The position numbers were made by a program, and so were the translations under genes. The notes beneath the pieces are model-generated. The model ran no database searches. It saw only the letters and a program-made list of their open reading frames with translations, and was not told where the DNA came from. From the NCBI GenBank assembly GCA_019044685.2, contig JAGTXX020000005.1, forward strand, positions 248,001-312,000: a stretch of DNA of 64,000 bases. The letters are read 5' to 3'. Position 1 is the stretch's first letter, and the number at the start of each line of letters is the position of its first letter. This document shows positions 43,282 to 54,863 of this stretch, piece after piece. The stretch is from Nannochloris sp. 'desiccata'. Taxonomy: Eukaryota > Chlorophyta > Trebouxiophyceae > Chlorellales > Chlorellaceae.

Positions 43282-44169
43282 ATGGCTCGTTTCAATGCAT
43301 TAATCGCCCTTGTGGCTGTGCTTCTCTTCCTCAGCGCTGTTGGAGGTAAGCTGCTGAAACTCAATAAAAACACATGCATGCTGCTTTCACGTGTATACGC
43401 GCTTTGCCGCTTCATTAAGGCTACCTCTAGCGCTTTTTATGCTTAATGGGGTGTTTTATGTCAAATGCATGGTATCCATTGGGTGTAGTAGCTCCAATGC
43501 GGACAGAAACTCATCACCTTCGTCTCGCTTCAGAAAAGAACGGAATTAACTTGTCTTATTTCGCATTTTACGGGACCACCCAACATGCTCAAATTTCTCT
43601 TTCCTGACTTATTTCATTGCAGCCAAGACCAGCTCCACCCCCCGGCGTGCTCTCAAGCAAGAAGAAGACGATGACTCTTCTAGATTTGATTTTGATCTTG
43701 ATGACCTCAAGGGAGACTTTAACTTTGGCGGCCGCGGTGACAAACATTTTGATTTTGAAGACTACAAGGGCGACTTGAATTTTGGGGGAAATAATGGCGG
43801 ACACCTTCTTGGTGAAGGTGATGACTTTGACCATCTCTTCTCTATCAGAGATGGATCTGAATTCAAAGGCCTTTACGGTGGCAACGATAAGTTCACCGGA
43901 GAGGTCCATGGAGGTATGTGTGTTTGTTCAAATGCTTTGTTTCTTTCTTCTTTGTGCTCAATACTGCATACTACACTAGAACATTTGTAGCATTTGAAAC
44001 TTCTTCAATCAACCAATGTGTACCTCTCGCTTGTCCCCAACATACTTTTGCAGCTTTCAGCGGTTTCTTTAACGAGATCGACAGTATCCTTGCTCGCTAC
44101 AAGAACAAAGGTGGTGCTGAAGAGGATGGTGATAACGACAATGGTGATAACGACGATGACAGTGATTAA
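43282..44169 (+). CDS. Small secreted Asp/Gly/Phe-rich protein, unknown
   Basis: Exons 43282-43345, 43623-43913 and 44054-44169 (GT-AG introns of 277 and 140 bases, all phase 1) encode 156 residues. Exon 1 is a complete signal peptide (MARFNALIALVAVLLFLSAV). After an RRALK stretch that looks like a dibasic processing site come two similar units, FDFDLDDLKGDFNFGG and FDFEDYKGDLNFGG, then a Gly/Asp/Phe-rich region. The C-terminus is very acidic (DNDNGDNDDDSD). No cysteines, no known domain. The composition suggests a calcium-binding or matrix-forming extracellular protein, but this is inference. All three exons keep the same phase, so exon shuffling or loss would preserve frame. A decayed paralogous exon lies 800 bases upstream. 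An AATAAA is present at 44212. Confidence 0.75.
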
Positions 44170-44775
44170 GTTGGAGAATGCGTTTAAGGAACGCTTTCTC
44201 AAAAAAATCTCAATAAAAACCAGAATTGCAAACTTTTCCATACTTTCCCCGAACAACAATCCTTTCGAGATAACCTCCCCACCACAGCAGTTGCTTTTTT
44301 TGATCGCCTCATAGCTACCACCATTGTGGTTTGCTTATATTTCCCGTTACCCTTTGATTCAATGCCTATTCCCCCTTGCCTGTAGTTTGTTGCTATCCCA
44401 ACAGGCAAGGCGTCTCAGGCTGTGCCCCATCAAAAAGGGCTATCCCACCCTCACCACCTTTCTCCACTATCCTCAAACTTGCCTCGCAGTACTAAAAACC
44501 ATATTGGACATCAAAATTCCATTTTCTTTTGATCTAATCGAGGTTTTGGGTTGTATTCTGGAAATAGGCTTTGCTTTTGCGTTGTTTTTGAAAAGCAATG
44601 GTCGTTCTTTCTAAAACCTTTCTTGATTTTTGAGAAAATGAAATTATTGATTTGTAAATTTGAGTAGATACTCGAAGGAAAGTGATATATTACAGCAAAA
44701 ATCAGGCGTAGAATAACTAAATTATGAAAAAGAAATAATATTTGGTATTCGATCCTATCCCTCTCTCTTTTATTA
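44170..44775. other. Convergent 3' region, nothing recognised
   Basis: About 600 bases with the polyadenylation-like AATAAA at 44212; open frames here are not supported. Confidence 0.5.
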
Positions 44776-46408
44776 TCATCCACCATCAGTGCCAATACCT
44801 GTAGAAACGACTCCAGCCACCATCAACACCCCACCAAACCCTAACAACACCAGTCCACCTAAATACGTTCCTTTTACCCCTTGTATTCTCAAGGCCAGCA
44901 TCCCAGGAAATACAAACGCGAGAGCAATACCACAAGTTGCTCCTACAATGCCCACCATTTGATATGCAGACTCCACCGCTACTGCAGTCGCCCAGATACC
45001 AAATAAGCAGCCATATGTGATAGCGTAGAAAGCGGATCTACTTGGTTCTTGTCCGTGAAAAGCGTGAGTGAGTAAACCCAAGACCTCTTCCCGGAGAGGC
45101 CAAATATTGATTGGAATAGAAGTGAGCATCGCAAGCGCTACAAATGATTTTAGCAGAGCAACAAAAGCGAGTCCTAATCGGTCACTACACCCTAGAAGTA
45201 CCGCAACAACTTCTGGTTGGACGTTGGAAAGAACATCGCCGGCAATTTCATCCCCGAAAATGGAAAACCCGGAGGCCCCTGTGGCAAAATACAACAGAGC
45301 GCAGACAAAAAGGCTGGAAGCTACTGTTCTACGCATTTTTCTAGGTGTATAGTGATGGAGATCACGTGCTATAGGGTGAATTGACATTTGGCATACAAAG
45401 GCTGTCATCGCAACTGGCATAGTAGCAATCATATGAGTAGTGATTATGAGTGGGGAATCTCCAAAGAAAGAAAGTTTTGGCCATAAACGGAGTGGCGCAA
45501 GCATCCCACGTGCTGCTGCACCAGCCCAGAGGGCAAGTAAGCAGAGCATAGATGCTGTTGAAGAAGCGACACTCACAGCAGAGATGAATGCTAATCCATG
45601 GAGTGATTTTAAAGAAAGAAGCGGTACCGTTACCAAAGCAATCCACGTAAGCAAAGCTGTACGGGAGAGATACCATGGCAACGGATCTGGTAATTGAGGG
45701 AAGACATCTGATATAATACCAGTGAAGACTTTATTCCCAACAAAAACCTGTAAGAATAGTGAATTAATAGAAAAAATTTATTAATAGGAACAGTGAAATA
45801 AGAAAATTAAAAAGAAAACGTTCTTCTTTCGAGTTTGAGGAAATCATTTCCCCCTAACTTACGTCACAGGTGATGATGAGATATAAGGCAACGAATCCAA
45901 TACAGCCAGCAATCACTGCTGCATGTACTGCTGCTGCTGCCCTTCGACCCCACACAGCATGCAAAGCAGAGGCATAGGTCCATTGCTGTGTGTGTTCACT
46001 ACTCCGTAGCATTATAGCTATAGTACAATACGTAGTAATGCCTACTAATGTAATTATTAGAGCACCACCTACAAGCCCTAACGCTCCAAAGACACGGGGC
46101 AGAGCAAACATACCTGCAAGAGGAATGAAAATGAGAAAATGTTCATTTCAAAAACCACGGGCGACGTCGGGAGGGCGGTTGAGAAAAAGAATTCTCAAAA
46201 ACGGAGAAGAGGAGGTGAATAAATTGGTTTGTAAATCCTTGCCTGCGCCTAATATCACATTTGTGAGGTTCCATATACTGTCCAAGGAGGAACTCTTTGC
46301 TAATTCTAGTGTCAGTGGCCCTACCTCGAGGATCACCTGGTGTTCAAGAAGGGCTTCAGTCAGAGAAGCCCTACTAGGAGTTTCCTCTGTGTTTCGACCG
46401 AAACCCAT
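44776..46408 (-). CDS. Amino acid/auxin permease family (AAAP) transporter
   Basis: Exons 46243-46408, 45863-46113 and 44776-45747 encode 462 residues with about eleven hydrophobic segments. The first helix has the family signature NVILGAGMFALPRVFGALGL split by intron 1. Other landmarks are FVGNKVFTGIISDVFPQLPD and a conserved cytosolic region near HPIARDLHHYTPRKMRRTVA (as in SLC38-like members: bait residues after a helix). Intron 1 has a GC donor (GCAG|GCAAGG) and a normal AG acceptor; intron 2 is GT-AG. The family imports neutral amino acids by proton or sodium symport at plasma membrane, vacuole or plastid. Substrate cannot be read from sequence. The N-terminal ~40 residues are a cytosolic tail without a sorting signal I can name. 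Confidence 0.9.
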
Positions 46409-46803
46409 TACCCTGCGTAATATGAACTTTCAACACGTTAGATTGCGCAAGATTTTATGATTGGATATAGGAATGTGGACACTAACCCTTCCTCTAAATT
46501 TGAACTAATTTCCCTCATGTCTGTTCGTTAACCATGATAGCCACCTCTGAGACTAAGCCAAATATATTTGCCTATTGCCTTCCTTTTCAAATAAATGAGT
46601 AAACTCAACAATTCTTCAGGCGTTACGGTCTAGTCAGCGATATTAGACTTGCCCTGTCTTGGCATAAAATAAAAAAACCCTTCCACCCCACAGCAAATTC
46701 AAAGCATTACCTTTAAAATTTAGGATACAATTGGTACTTCAATCCTGTCTTCGTATTTATTGGAGTCCGCTGAAAGCGCTGTTATCCCATTACGTTTGCT
46801 GCA
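46409..46803. other. Divergent intergenic region, nothing recognised
   Basis: About 395 bases between divergent transporter and allantoin synthase genes; presumed shared promoter region, no motif identified. Confidence 0.5.
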
Positions 46804-49800
46804 ATGTCAATTTCACTAGACAAAAATGTGATCCTAGAATGCTGTGCTTGCAGCCAGTTTGCGACCCTGTTAGCATCGCGGGGCCCATTTTCTAGCACAT
46901 CTCAGCTAATAGATTTTTCGAGAAGTATCTGGTGGCATGAAGTATGTAATTTGACCCACCAAACCCTATCTTGAATTCTAAATCCTTGGCCCTCTTGTGT
47001 TCACCGTTCCCCTTCTCAACTTATTTATTTATTACAGACACCTGTCGCTGGCTGGCTCCAAGCTTTCGCAGCACACCCTAGGATTGGTGATATGGAGAGC
47101 TTGAAGAAGAAATTTGATGCCTTTACTTCTTTCAGCCAGGGTGAGCAAGCGACAGCTGCCTCCTCCGCCTCTGACGCCACGTTGCAGAGCTTGGCTGATT
47201 GGAATGCACAATATGAAACTAAATTTGGGCACATATTTATTATATGTGCTGCTGGGAAGTCTGCTAATTTCATGCTAAACGCAGTGAAAACCAGGTAAGC
47301 TTATTATAAGAGTCATTTTTATTACTCAACCAGCAGCAGGCAGAGCAGCAGCCGGGGTGTTCTTTTATATTTTACTCTTCTATACATATATTTGATATTT
47401 TTTCCACCAGCGAGGGGCGTTGAAAAACGCCGGTTGGGTTTTTATTTTTCCCTGCATTAGGGCACCTGCATATGTTCACTATAGTACTCTCTTTCTCTCG
47501 GTCAAAGAAACGGGGGGGGGGAAGGTATACAAATTGGGGGGGTTAGTAGTTTTGTGGCGGTGATGGTGGGTGGTGCCGCAGCTGTAGTATTTGTAGCAGC
47601 TGAAAGGTGAATGGGTGGAGGGGTGAAACAATTCAAAAAAACATAAACAGTAGCAAAGTGAATAATATAGAACAGCCGTAACCAGCCTCTTTAACGAAGA
47701 CCCTTATATATGAAAACGCTAAAGCTTATGTGTGGGGGGGTGAGAGAGAGACAGAGGATCGATCGAAGTAGTTTTTGCTAGTTATCGCAGTCGCTTTCTT
47801 CTTTGAAAGGTAAGTACGACACCCTTCTTGAAGAATACCGCCACTGCTATAATTCACAAAAATACAACTCACCTGTCTCATCTTCTTGTATAGCTCCAAA
47901 CTTACCTACCTCTTTGTGTTTTGTTGATTCTCTTCTTTCCTCTGCAGTCATTTCCTTACTTTCCACGTTTCCACAGAAAAGAAGAAAACAACCATCCGTC
48001 GTCGGTGTTTTCTTCTAACGGATATTGACTGCTCTAAGAAGAGATGAACTCATTCCAGCTGCACTACCAGCACCTTTCGATGTCTTTCCTGCAGCTGGAG
48101 CGGCATCTCCAAAACACTTCCAGAAACGCAATGTCTCATCGGCTGCTGCCGACACCACCGATGTCCCGTCAGGCGACTGTGCCAAGTGCAGGACACGAGA
48201 CGTATGTCCATTCATCTCCGCTACTTTCGCTAAAGAAGGGTACTTCCATAAGCAAAGCTGGTTTTGAGCAAACCCATGAGAGGACAGAATTTCTTTTTCA
48301 TGGCGGTTCCACTGCAAGGCACAGACTTGGGATCCAGTATCGATCGAGTTCAGACACCCACCAGTGTGAGTATTCCAAAACTTGATAGTACGGTCAGCAG
48401 TACCACCACCAGAAGCGAGTAGATTACTCTGGAATGGGCACCATGCAAGCGCTTTCACAGCAGCTTGGTGAGCAGTAAGGCGGTGTAAAGGACGGTCTGC
48501 AGACTGATCCCACACCATCAAGAGGTTGTCGTTACCCCCCGAGGCAAGCTGAGTGCCATTGGGAGACCATTTCAAGCCACAAACTTCCTGTTCATGGCCA
48601 CGAAGACGGCCTACCACATGTTCACGTACTCGTACATCGTGGTGCAGGATCATAGAGTCCCTGCCTCCAGTAGAAAGGATGTTTTGGTTCCAAGCAAGGG
48701 AAGAAACACGAGCAGAATGGCCGGTAAGATTTCTTACTGGTCGTAATCGCTCTGCATCCCAAATTTGGGCCAGATTGTTGGACATTCCTACTGCAAGATG
48801 TTTGCCGTCAGCTGCCCAGCCTACAGAAGTTACGTAGTCATCACCTTCCACGGCCATGAGCTGTTGGATGTCGCCGGAAGAGGCGTTCCAAAGGTACACA
48901 GTCTGATTGAGTGCAATAGCAACTGAGTTTGAGGATCCCCAATCTAAGAGATTAAGGTAGTAGTCATCCACAAGGTCAGGAGCATCGAGGATGCGCTCAG
49001 GCTGCTGGGGGACAGCGCGGAATTTCTTCGTGGTGCGGCCATCGGTGGCATTGGCAGAGTAGACAGAAGAGAGATGGCTTAAATGACCTTCTGGGGGAGG
49101 AGGAGGCTTTTGTTTGAAAGCCAGGATCCTGGCAAATGAGTCTTGGCCAAGGTTGGCAGCCAACTGCTTCTTGTACTCCATCTGCAAACGCGGAGGGAAG
49201 GGAGAGAAAAACTCAAGGTTGAGCAATGTGGACATCGAGAAATGTTTGTTGATTATTAGAAGTTTATTTTGGAATTCTGGTGGACGGGCACGATGTAGTA
49301 TTCATTAGCTTATTTTATTGAATACTTTTAGCTAGCTGCTAAACTTTTCATTGCTTCCTGGGCTTACCTTTGATGGCGATTGCGTTTCATCTAGGTTTTC
49401 TACGTCTTTCATCTCCATGGCGATATTATAGCTTGCGACATCCAAGTTGCTAGAGCTTCTGTTGGGGATGAAACGATCCATCTGCATAATAGGGTTAAAG
49501 AGTCGCGGTTAGTTACGATCTTGGCCAAACTACTTTTCATTGGGATCGCGGCCAGTGGCCTGATGCGTCAGTTTGGTTTTATGGGCTTACCTTTCCAGCA
49601 TTCTTGGAGCTAGTAACAAAATTTTGGGGGGATTGTGTCGCATTCTGGGTCGATCGCAGGGGAGATTGGGTATACATGGTTGTCATTATTATTTTTTCTA
49701 TAGCCTAACTACCTAAGGGAAGAAGTCAAAATCTATCTAATCCTAAGTATTGCCTATACTAACTAATTGGGTTCCTATCTACGGTATTTCTTACACATAT

Positions 49801-50677
49801 CTAAGAGGGTTTTTTCTGGGCAAACCGTCAGCTTTATCTATCTTTGGGAGCCTTTGGCTGCGCTGCGCCTGCTGGCCTCCTCCTCCCTCTCTTTTTTACC
49901 TATATATTCCTCTCCTTATTAACCCCATTTATCTTCTCACATCTTTGCCAATAATACAGGTATTCTAATTCTCCTCAGGAAGAGCTCCTCAATGCGGCAA
50001 TCGAACAGCAAAAGATCACCGAACAGCGGCTGCTGCGGGTTGCTGGTGGTGCCGCCGGCGACGGTACCCCTTCCTCCTCTTCTTCTTCTGTTGGTGCTGC
50101 CGATCGTCGTGCAGGTCAGATCTTAATGCATCTTCAGGGAGGGAAAGGTGTGTGGCTGTTGAAAACTGTATTTGATTTCTTGCTGCCACCTGTTTCCTCC
50201 TCTTTAATCAAACGCTGCACTACTTATCACCACTCAAAACATATTTACCAACTGTCCTTTTTGCTTCTTCAATATACGTGTGCAGATACGCCGCTGCGGT
50301 CTCCAATCACTACTCATGTCCTTGATACATGCATTGGCAAACCTGCACCCCAAGTAGCTGTCCGTCTGGAACGCAAAGCTCCTGGCAGCAGCCAAGCATG
50401 GGAGACGGTGGCCACTGGCAGAACAAATGTTGATGGTAGAGTCCCTGATTTGTTGCCACCTTCTGATTATGTTAACCCTGGAATCTATCGTATCAGCTTT
50501 GATACAGACGAGTATATGTCTAGGTGCAAAGCGCAGCACCCTACTTTCTTTGCTGATGTACCATTCTACCCGGCAGCGAGCGTGCAATTTCAAATTACGC
50601 CGGAGCAAGTGCGACAGCATTTCCATGTGCCCTTAACGTGGAATCCCTATGGTTACTCAACGTACCGTGGTAGTTGA
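46804..50677 (+). CDS. TTL: Allantoin synthase: OHCU decarboxylase fused to HIU hydrolase
   Basis: Exons 46804-46941, 47038-47294, 49960-50114 and 50286-50677 encode 313 residues with all phases consistent. Residues ~1-150 are OHCU decarboxylase ([67 protein letters not shown]). After a Ser/Gly linker, residues ~190-313 are 5-hydroxyisourate hydrolase of the transthyretin fold ([59 protein letters not shown], with the family's YRGS end). The fusion converts hydroxyisourate to S-allantoin in purine degradation, usually in peroxisomes; no PTS1 is visible here. Intron 2 (47295-49959, about 2.7 kb) is some ten times longer than the others and encloses the whole CDC20 gene on the opposite strand. 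Confidence 0.93.
48015..49677 (-). CDS. CDC20: CDC20, APC/C co-activator (nested in an intron)
   Basis: Exons 49591-49677, 49368-49481 and 48015-49181 encode 455 residues. Exon 2 starts with the C-box [20 protein letters not shown], which docks on APC/C. Then come a KPPPPPEG linker and the CDC20-type entry to the beta-propeller, [20 protein letters not shown]. Seven WD40 repeats follow (for example [80 protein letters not shown]). The protein ends in the Ile-Arg tail (NIR) that binds CDC27/APC3. The [10 protein letters not shown] wording fits CDC20 rather than CDH1/FZR. It recruits substrates such as securin and cyclin B at metaphase. All three exons lie inside intron 2 of the allantoin synthase gene on the other strand. 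Confidence 0.95.
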
Positions 50678-50967
50678 TTATTCAATTGAGTACATTTATA
50701 CTGATTTGTAAAATAAAAGGCTAGATAGCAGTTCAGGGTGAAAAGGCACGCAGCGGCAGTTGAGGATGTCAGCCTTGAGAAAGGCTGTAGGAGCGTATGC
50801 ACGCTCTCATTCTCATACTAATTGATTGCTAAATATCAATGTCCAGTTCTGGAAAGCACATACAGCATGCAGGCAAACGAGGTCTAAAGAGCTGTGTCCA
50901 AAAGTTTTTGAATTAATTAATTAACTTTTAAATATAAAGTAGAAGGTATAAACATATTATTGACAAG

Positions 50968-52849
50968 ATGGACGGGAAGCAAGAGATGGAAAAAGGTGTG
51001 CAGATGGCTCGACATTGCCACGCTTGCATTTTGCTGATTATTGTTGACAAAAGTTGTTCAAAAGATTCAATTTCAAAATAACAATTCGCAATTTTTCTTA
51101 CCCTTCGCAGAAACTTTAACAGCTCCCGTTCCCATCACGAGCCCCATCAAGGCTCTACTACATGCGAAGATCGCTGGAGCTCAGGTAGCTACAGACTCTC
51201 CTCTGTCGCCGCCTTCAGGCGATGAGGATGTACTTGCCGGAGCTGAGCGCCTTGTCCCTGACCCAGACTCCCCAACAAGCCGTCTGTTACTCCGCGCCGC
51301 CCGTCGCTCCTTACGTGAAGCTGAAGAATTTTCCTCTACCCCGGAACGTCGTTTTTCCTTCTTAAATGATATCGCTCGAAACCCAAAGCTTGCTGCAGCC
51401 GCTCGTCAGGAACTGGAAGCAGCGTCTGGAACCCCTTCCCCTATAGCAGCAGCAGGTGGCGGTGGAAACACCGGTAAAACTCCTGGATCAGGTGGTAATG
51501 GTACTCAATCAAACTTAGGCCATTCAAATGCTTATAGTAATGCATCTGGCGTAACTTACTTTCAACATGCCTCGGATGTCGAGCGACAGTCCGTCTTAAT
51601 AGCTCAGCTCGATAAAGATGCAGAACAAGAATCAAAAATCAATCAAGGCATGGCGAGTGTAATGCTGGGGAGGTTACAAAGCGGTAAAAATGCAGCTGAA
51701 CGGGTTCTATCCGTACTACAAGCCTTCGCTTCGGCGGAGGCCGGGTATGCTCGAGCAATGGACGCATTATCTGGAGTAGTTCTTCCTGGTGAGGCTGATG
51801 GACCTACGCTACGCGCAGCAATGGTTGAATTCTCTGCTCTCCCAGCAGCATTATGTGGCCTTCATTCAGGCATCGCAGAAGCTCTTGTTCCCGAAATTAA
51901 AAATGTCCAGCGGGTCGTTGGAGATTTACGAATAGCGTGTAATGAAATAGGCCTAGGGACAAGCTCAGCGCAAAAGAGTGTCGATGCAGCACGAAGGGGT
52001 TTAAAATTAGCGTTGAATGCACACAGAGATGCGTGCAAAGCCTTTGATGCAGCGCTAGTCGAGAGGCAAAGAGTAGGATCTCGGTCTCGTAGTGTTGAGT
52101 CAGATCCCTGGGTCGCAGAAGGACGCTTAGTAGAGAAACAGGCTGCTCTACAAGAAGCGCAAACACATCAGCGTATGTACCTAGGAGGAGCTTTTCGTCG
52201 TGCAGGAGAGCTGGAACGGAATCGAATTGATGTTGCGTGTAGCGCTTTAGCGGCTCTATCAGAGCTCCCACGAACAGCGTGTATGCCTGAGATAACTGCC
52301 GCTGGGGAACGATTATCAGGTGCATTAGATGCAGTTGATGCTGAAGCTGATTTAGATGCGTTTAGCGCTGTCGCTGGGAATAGTATACGAAATGGTGATG
52401 CCCTGTCTTCTCGTCAAGCGCAGTTGGTCGAGGATCTGTGGATGGAATTGACCTCTAGTGCTGAAATAGTCCGCCAGGGTGAAGTAGAAAGGTACGATGC
52501 GGGAAAAGATGCATGGATTCGAGGCTATGCTGTAGCAACGCGAGCAGGATTCCTACACTGGTTCTCTGCTGCCGCTGTTAGTGACGGGTGTCACGGTGAT
52601 ACTGCAGAGGCAGCCATCGGTGCTTGGGGTTTATGCGGTGGTCCCAGAATATCATTAAACCTTGCACGGTGTGAATTTGAGCAAGGAGAAGCTCCTGCAT
52701 GGAGGTTGATTGAAGGAAGTAGCGGCGGATTGAATGGGTGGCTGGGTGTGAATAGGCAGTCGTTGGCGTTAAAAACTCATGATGTAGATGGGTGTATGGA
52801 TTGGGCAGCTGATTTACGTGAATTAATAGCATTATGTAGTAGTAAATAA
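50968..52849 (+). CDS. BAR-like coiled-coil protein with C-terminal PH-like domain
   Basis: Exons 50968-50995 and 51111-52849 (115-base intron with an unusual GTGTGC donor) give 588 residues. After a disordered Pro/Ser/Gly-rich N-terminus (residues 1-160), residues ~175-430 form a long, mostly helical region (GMASVMLGRLQSGKNAAERV, ALCGLHSGIAEALVPEIKNV, KLALNAHRDACKAFDAALVE) laid out like a BAR/F-BAR membrane-curving domain. Residues ~470-585 look like a PH domain (VERYDAGKDAWIRGYAVATR, WLGVNRQSLALKTHDVDGCM-DWAADLRELI), i.e. a strand-rich module ending in a long helix. BAR+PH proteins bind phosphoinositide membranes in endocytosis or trafficking. Assignment rests on pattern, not on signature motifs. 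The first exon is short, so the true start is less certain. Confidence 0.65.
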
Positions 52850-53129
52850 ATAGAGTACTGTTAATATCGTAGCTATGGTATAAAGATAATGTTCTGATGC
52901 GAACGAAACGATCGAAAATCGAGTATAAATGGATATCTATCCTACAACGATGAAAGAAAAAGATTGACCTTTAATTTTATTTATACATATTAATAATGCT
53001 TATAATTAGATATAGATATGAACTCCTCATTCGTTAATACTTACTAGAGACAGTTACATTGAGTCCTTTAAGATTTCTGGTAGATTATAAGAGAAATATC
53101 ATCATCTACTTCCTTCAATTCTTTTTCTC

Positions 53130-54519
53130 TCAGCCTTCCGCTACAGCCTCAGCCAAAGACGGCAAAGCCTCTGCCAACTTACCCCACTGTTCAGAATTAA
53201 GAGCAAGCCCTTTGGGAGTAGGAGCAAGGGTACCATCTTTATCATAATACTCACGGATATCTACAGAGTACCTGCCTTTGAAATTGCTTATCGTCGCTTT
53301 ACGCCTGCAAAACAAACCAAACAAACCCATTTTATTTTTAATTTTTTTATAGAAACCTATGCGTCTGTTGCCCTGGAACGCAAAATTTTTAACTAACCAA
53401 TTGAATGAAAACGTACTTTGGAGCGAGAGTGAGCTCAAATTCTGTATTTTGAGATTGTAATGCAGCACTTATATCAGCTGCGCCCTCTTTCAACACGTGA
53501 AATTGCTGTGGATCCATTTGTAACCCTTTTTTTGTGTGAGCAAGTGCCCCGTCTTTTTCATAAAATTCTCGGATATCGATCACAAGCTTGCCTTTGAAGC
53601 GAGTTACTTCAGCACGACGCATGGGAGATAATACAATACTGACGGTTGCATCAGCATTGCCCTTTCTCTCACTCAGAGGAGCACCAGAAGAAGTACCGCC
53701 TGCAGCATCACCGCCGACACTGACAGCTACCTTGGAGGGAGATTTTGCAGCAGGTACCCCACCAGGTTGTTTCGATAATTTTTCAGTCAATTCTTCATGT
53801 GCAACGCACAGTTTCATCCACTGGTCAGGCGGTAAAGAAATTCCTTTTTTGCCTGGAAGCATTTTCCCATCTTTTTCATAGTGCTCCCGTAAACTAACCA
53901 TAAGTTTACCACCGAGAGCGCTCACAGACGCGCGTTTATTCGAGCCCAGGTTTAAAAAGAATGCTTCATCCGCGCGGGAGAGAGCATCGTTGATAGAAAC
54001 CAGGCCAGAGGTTAGAGTATGCCACTGCTCAGGAGACATTGCAAGTCCTTTGGCGCCTGGAGACATGATACCATCCTTGTCGTAAAATTCTCGGATGTCT
54101 ACCATACCACGGTTTTTGAAGGTACGGATACCAGCGAAACGCATTTTAGATAAGGGAGCGCTGAAAAGAAAATCTCCAGGGCCGGTGGTGAGAGTACCAC
54201 CAGCGTCGGTGTTGGTGGCGGTAGGATTTGAAGGGCCAACACCAGCAGCAGTCGCGGCAGCAAATTCTTGACGGGATCTTTTGGCAGGTGGCTCTGTGTA
54301 TGGAGACTTTGTTTGTTCAGGGGCTGCGCCTTCCTCTTCTGGATCGATGCCCAGGAGAAAAGCGTCCACTTCAGATTTAATTATTGATTTGTATTCGTCC
54401 AAGGGCATACCAAGCTCATCTTCAAGCTGTTGCTGGATGGTGCGCTGGGTAGTTGTCTCCAAATCGAGGGTTGGGAGCAGACGCCGCAATCTGTTGCGAA
54501 TAATCTTACTGTCAGACAT
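53130..54519 (-). CDS. Transcriptional co-activator with DEK_C domain and four PC4 domains
   Basis: Exons 53417-54519 and 53130-53304 (112-base intron) encode 425 residues. Residues 1-55 are a DEK_C-type helical domain (IIRNRLRRLLPTLDLETTTQ...KSEVDAFLLG), as in plant KELP. After a basic PPAKRSRQEF linker come four PC4/Sub1 domains, each with the signature D-I-R-E-(F/Y)-Y-(D/E)-K-D-G: about residues 145-195 (MVDIREFYDKDG), 205-260 (MVSLREHYEKDG, first Ile/Asp changed), 305-360 (VIDIREFYEKDG) and 370-425 (SVDIREYYDKDG, split off in exon 2). PC4 binds single-stranded DNA and helps RNA polymerase II start and re-start transcription; normally one domain dimerises. Four in tandem suggests a single chain making both dimers. 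Divergent with FPG1 across 344 bases. Confidence 0.9.
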
Positions 54520-54863
54520 GAAAATTCGTTATTTAAATCAAAAACCAAGATCAAAAAAGTGATCAAGAAATTTAAAAATGGGAGAACTAAACGTGGGAAG
54601 CTCGACTATGAAACTTTAGCACGGTTAATTAGAATGTACAATTTGAAAACAAGGCAGTGCCGGGTCTGCCAAGAGTTTTGTAAGCGCAACGTTTCTGCTT
54701 TCCCACACAATTTTGGCCTTATATTTGCTAGTTCCATCATTTCTCGCGATTTTCCAACATTACAACCAAAGTATTAAGGACAAAGGAATTTATAACCGCG
54801 CATTGCGCTAACAATTTCATCAATTCAGGCTAGATCTTCCTCATCTCTGATCTCACGACAAGA
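54520..54863. other. Divergent promoter region
   Basis: 344 bases between PC4-repeat gene and FPG1, presumably both promoters; no motif recognised. Confidence 0.5.

Noticed and set aside
47803..48018. + strand open frame inside the large allantoin synthase intron as an extra exon
   Set aside because: OHCU and HIUase parts join in frame and in family register without it.
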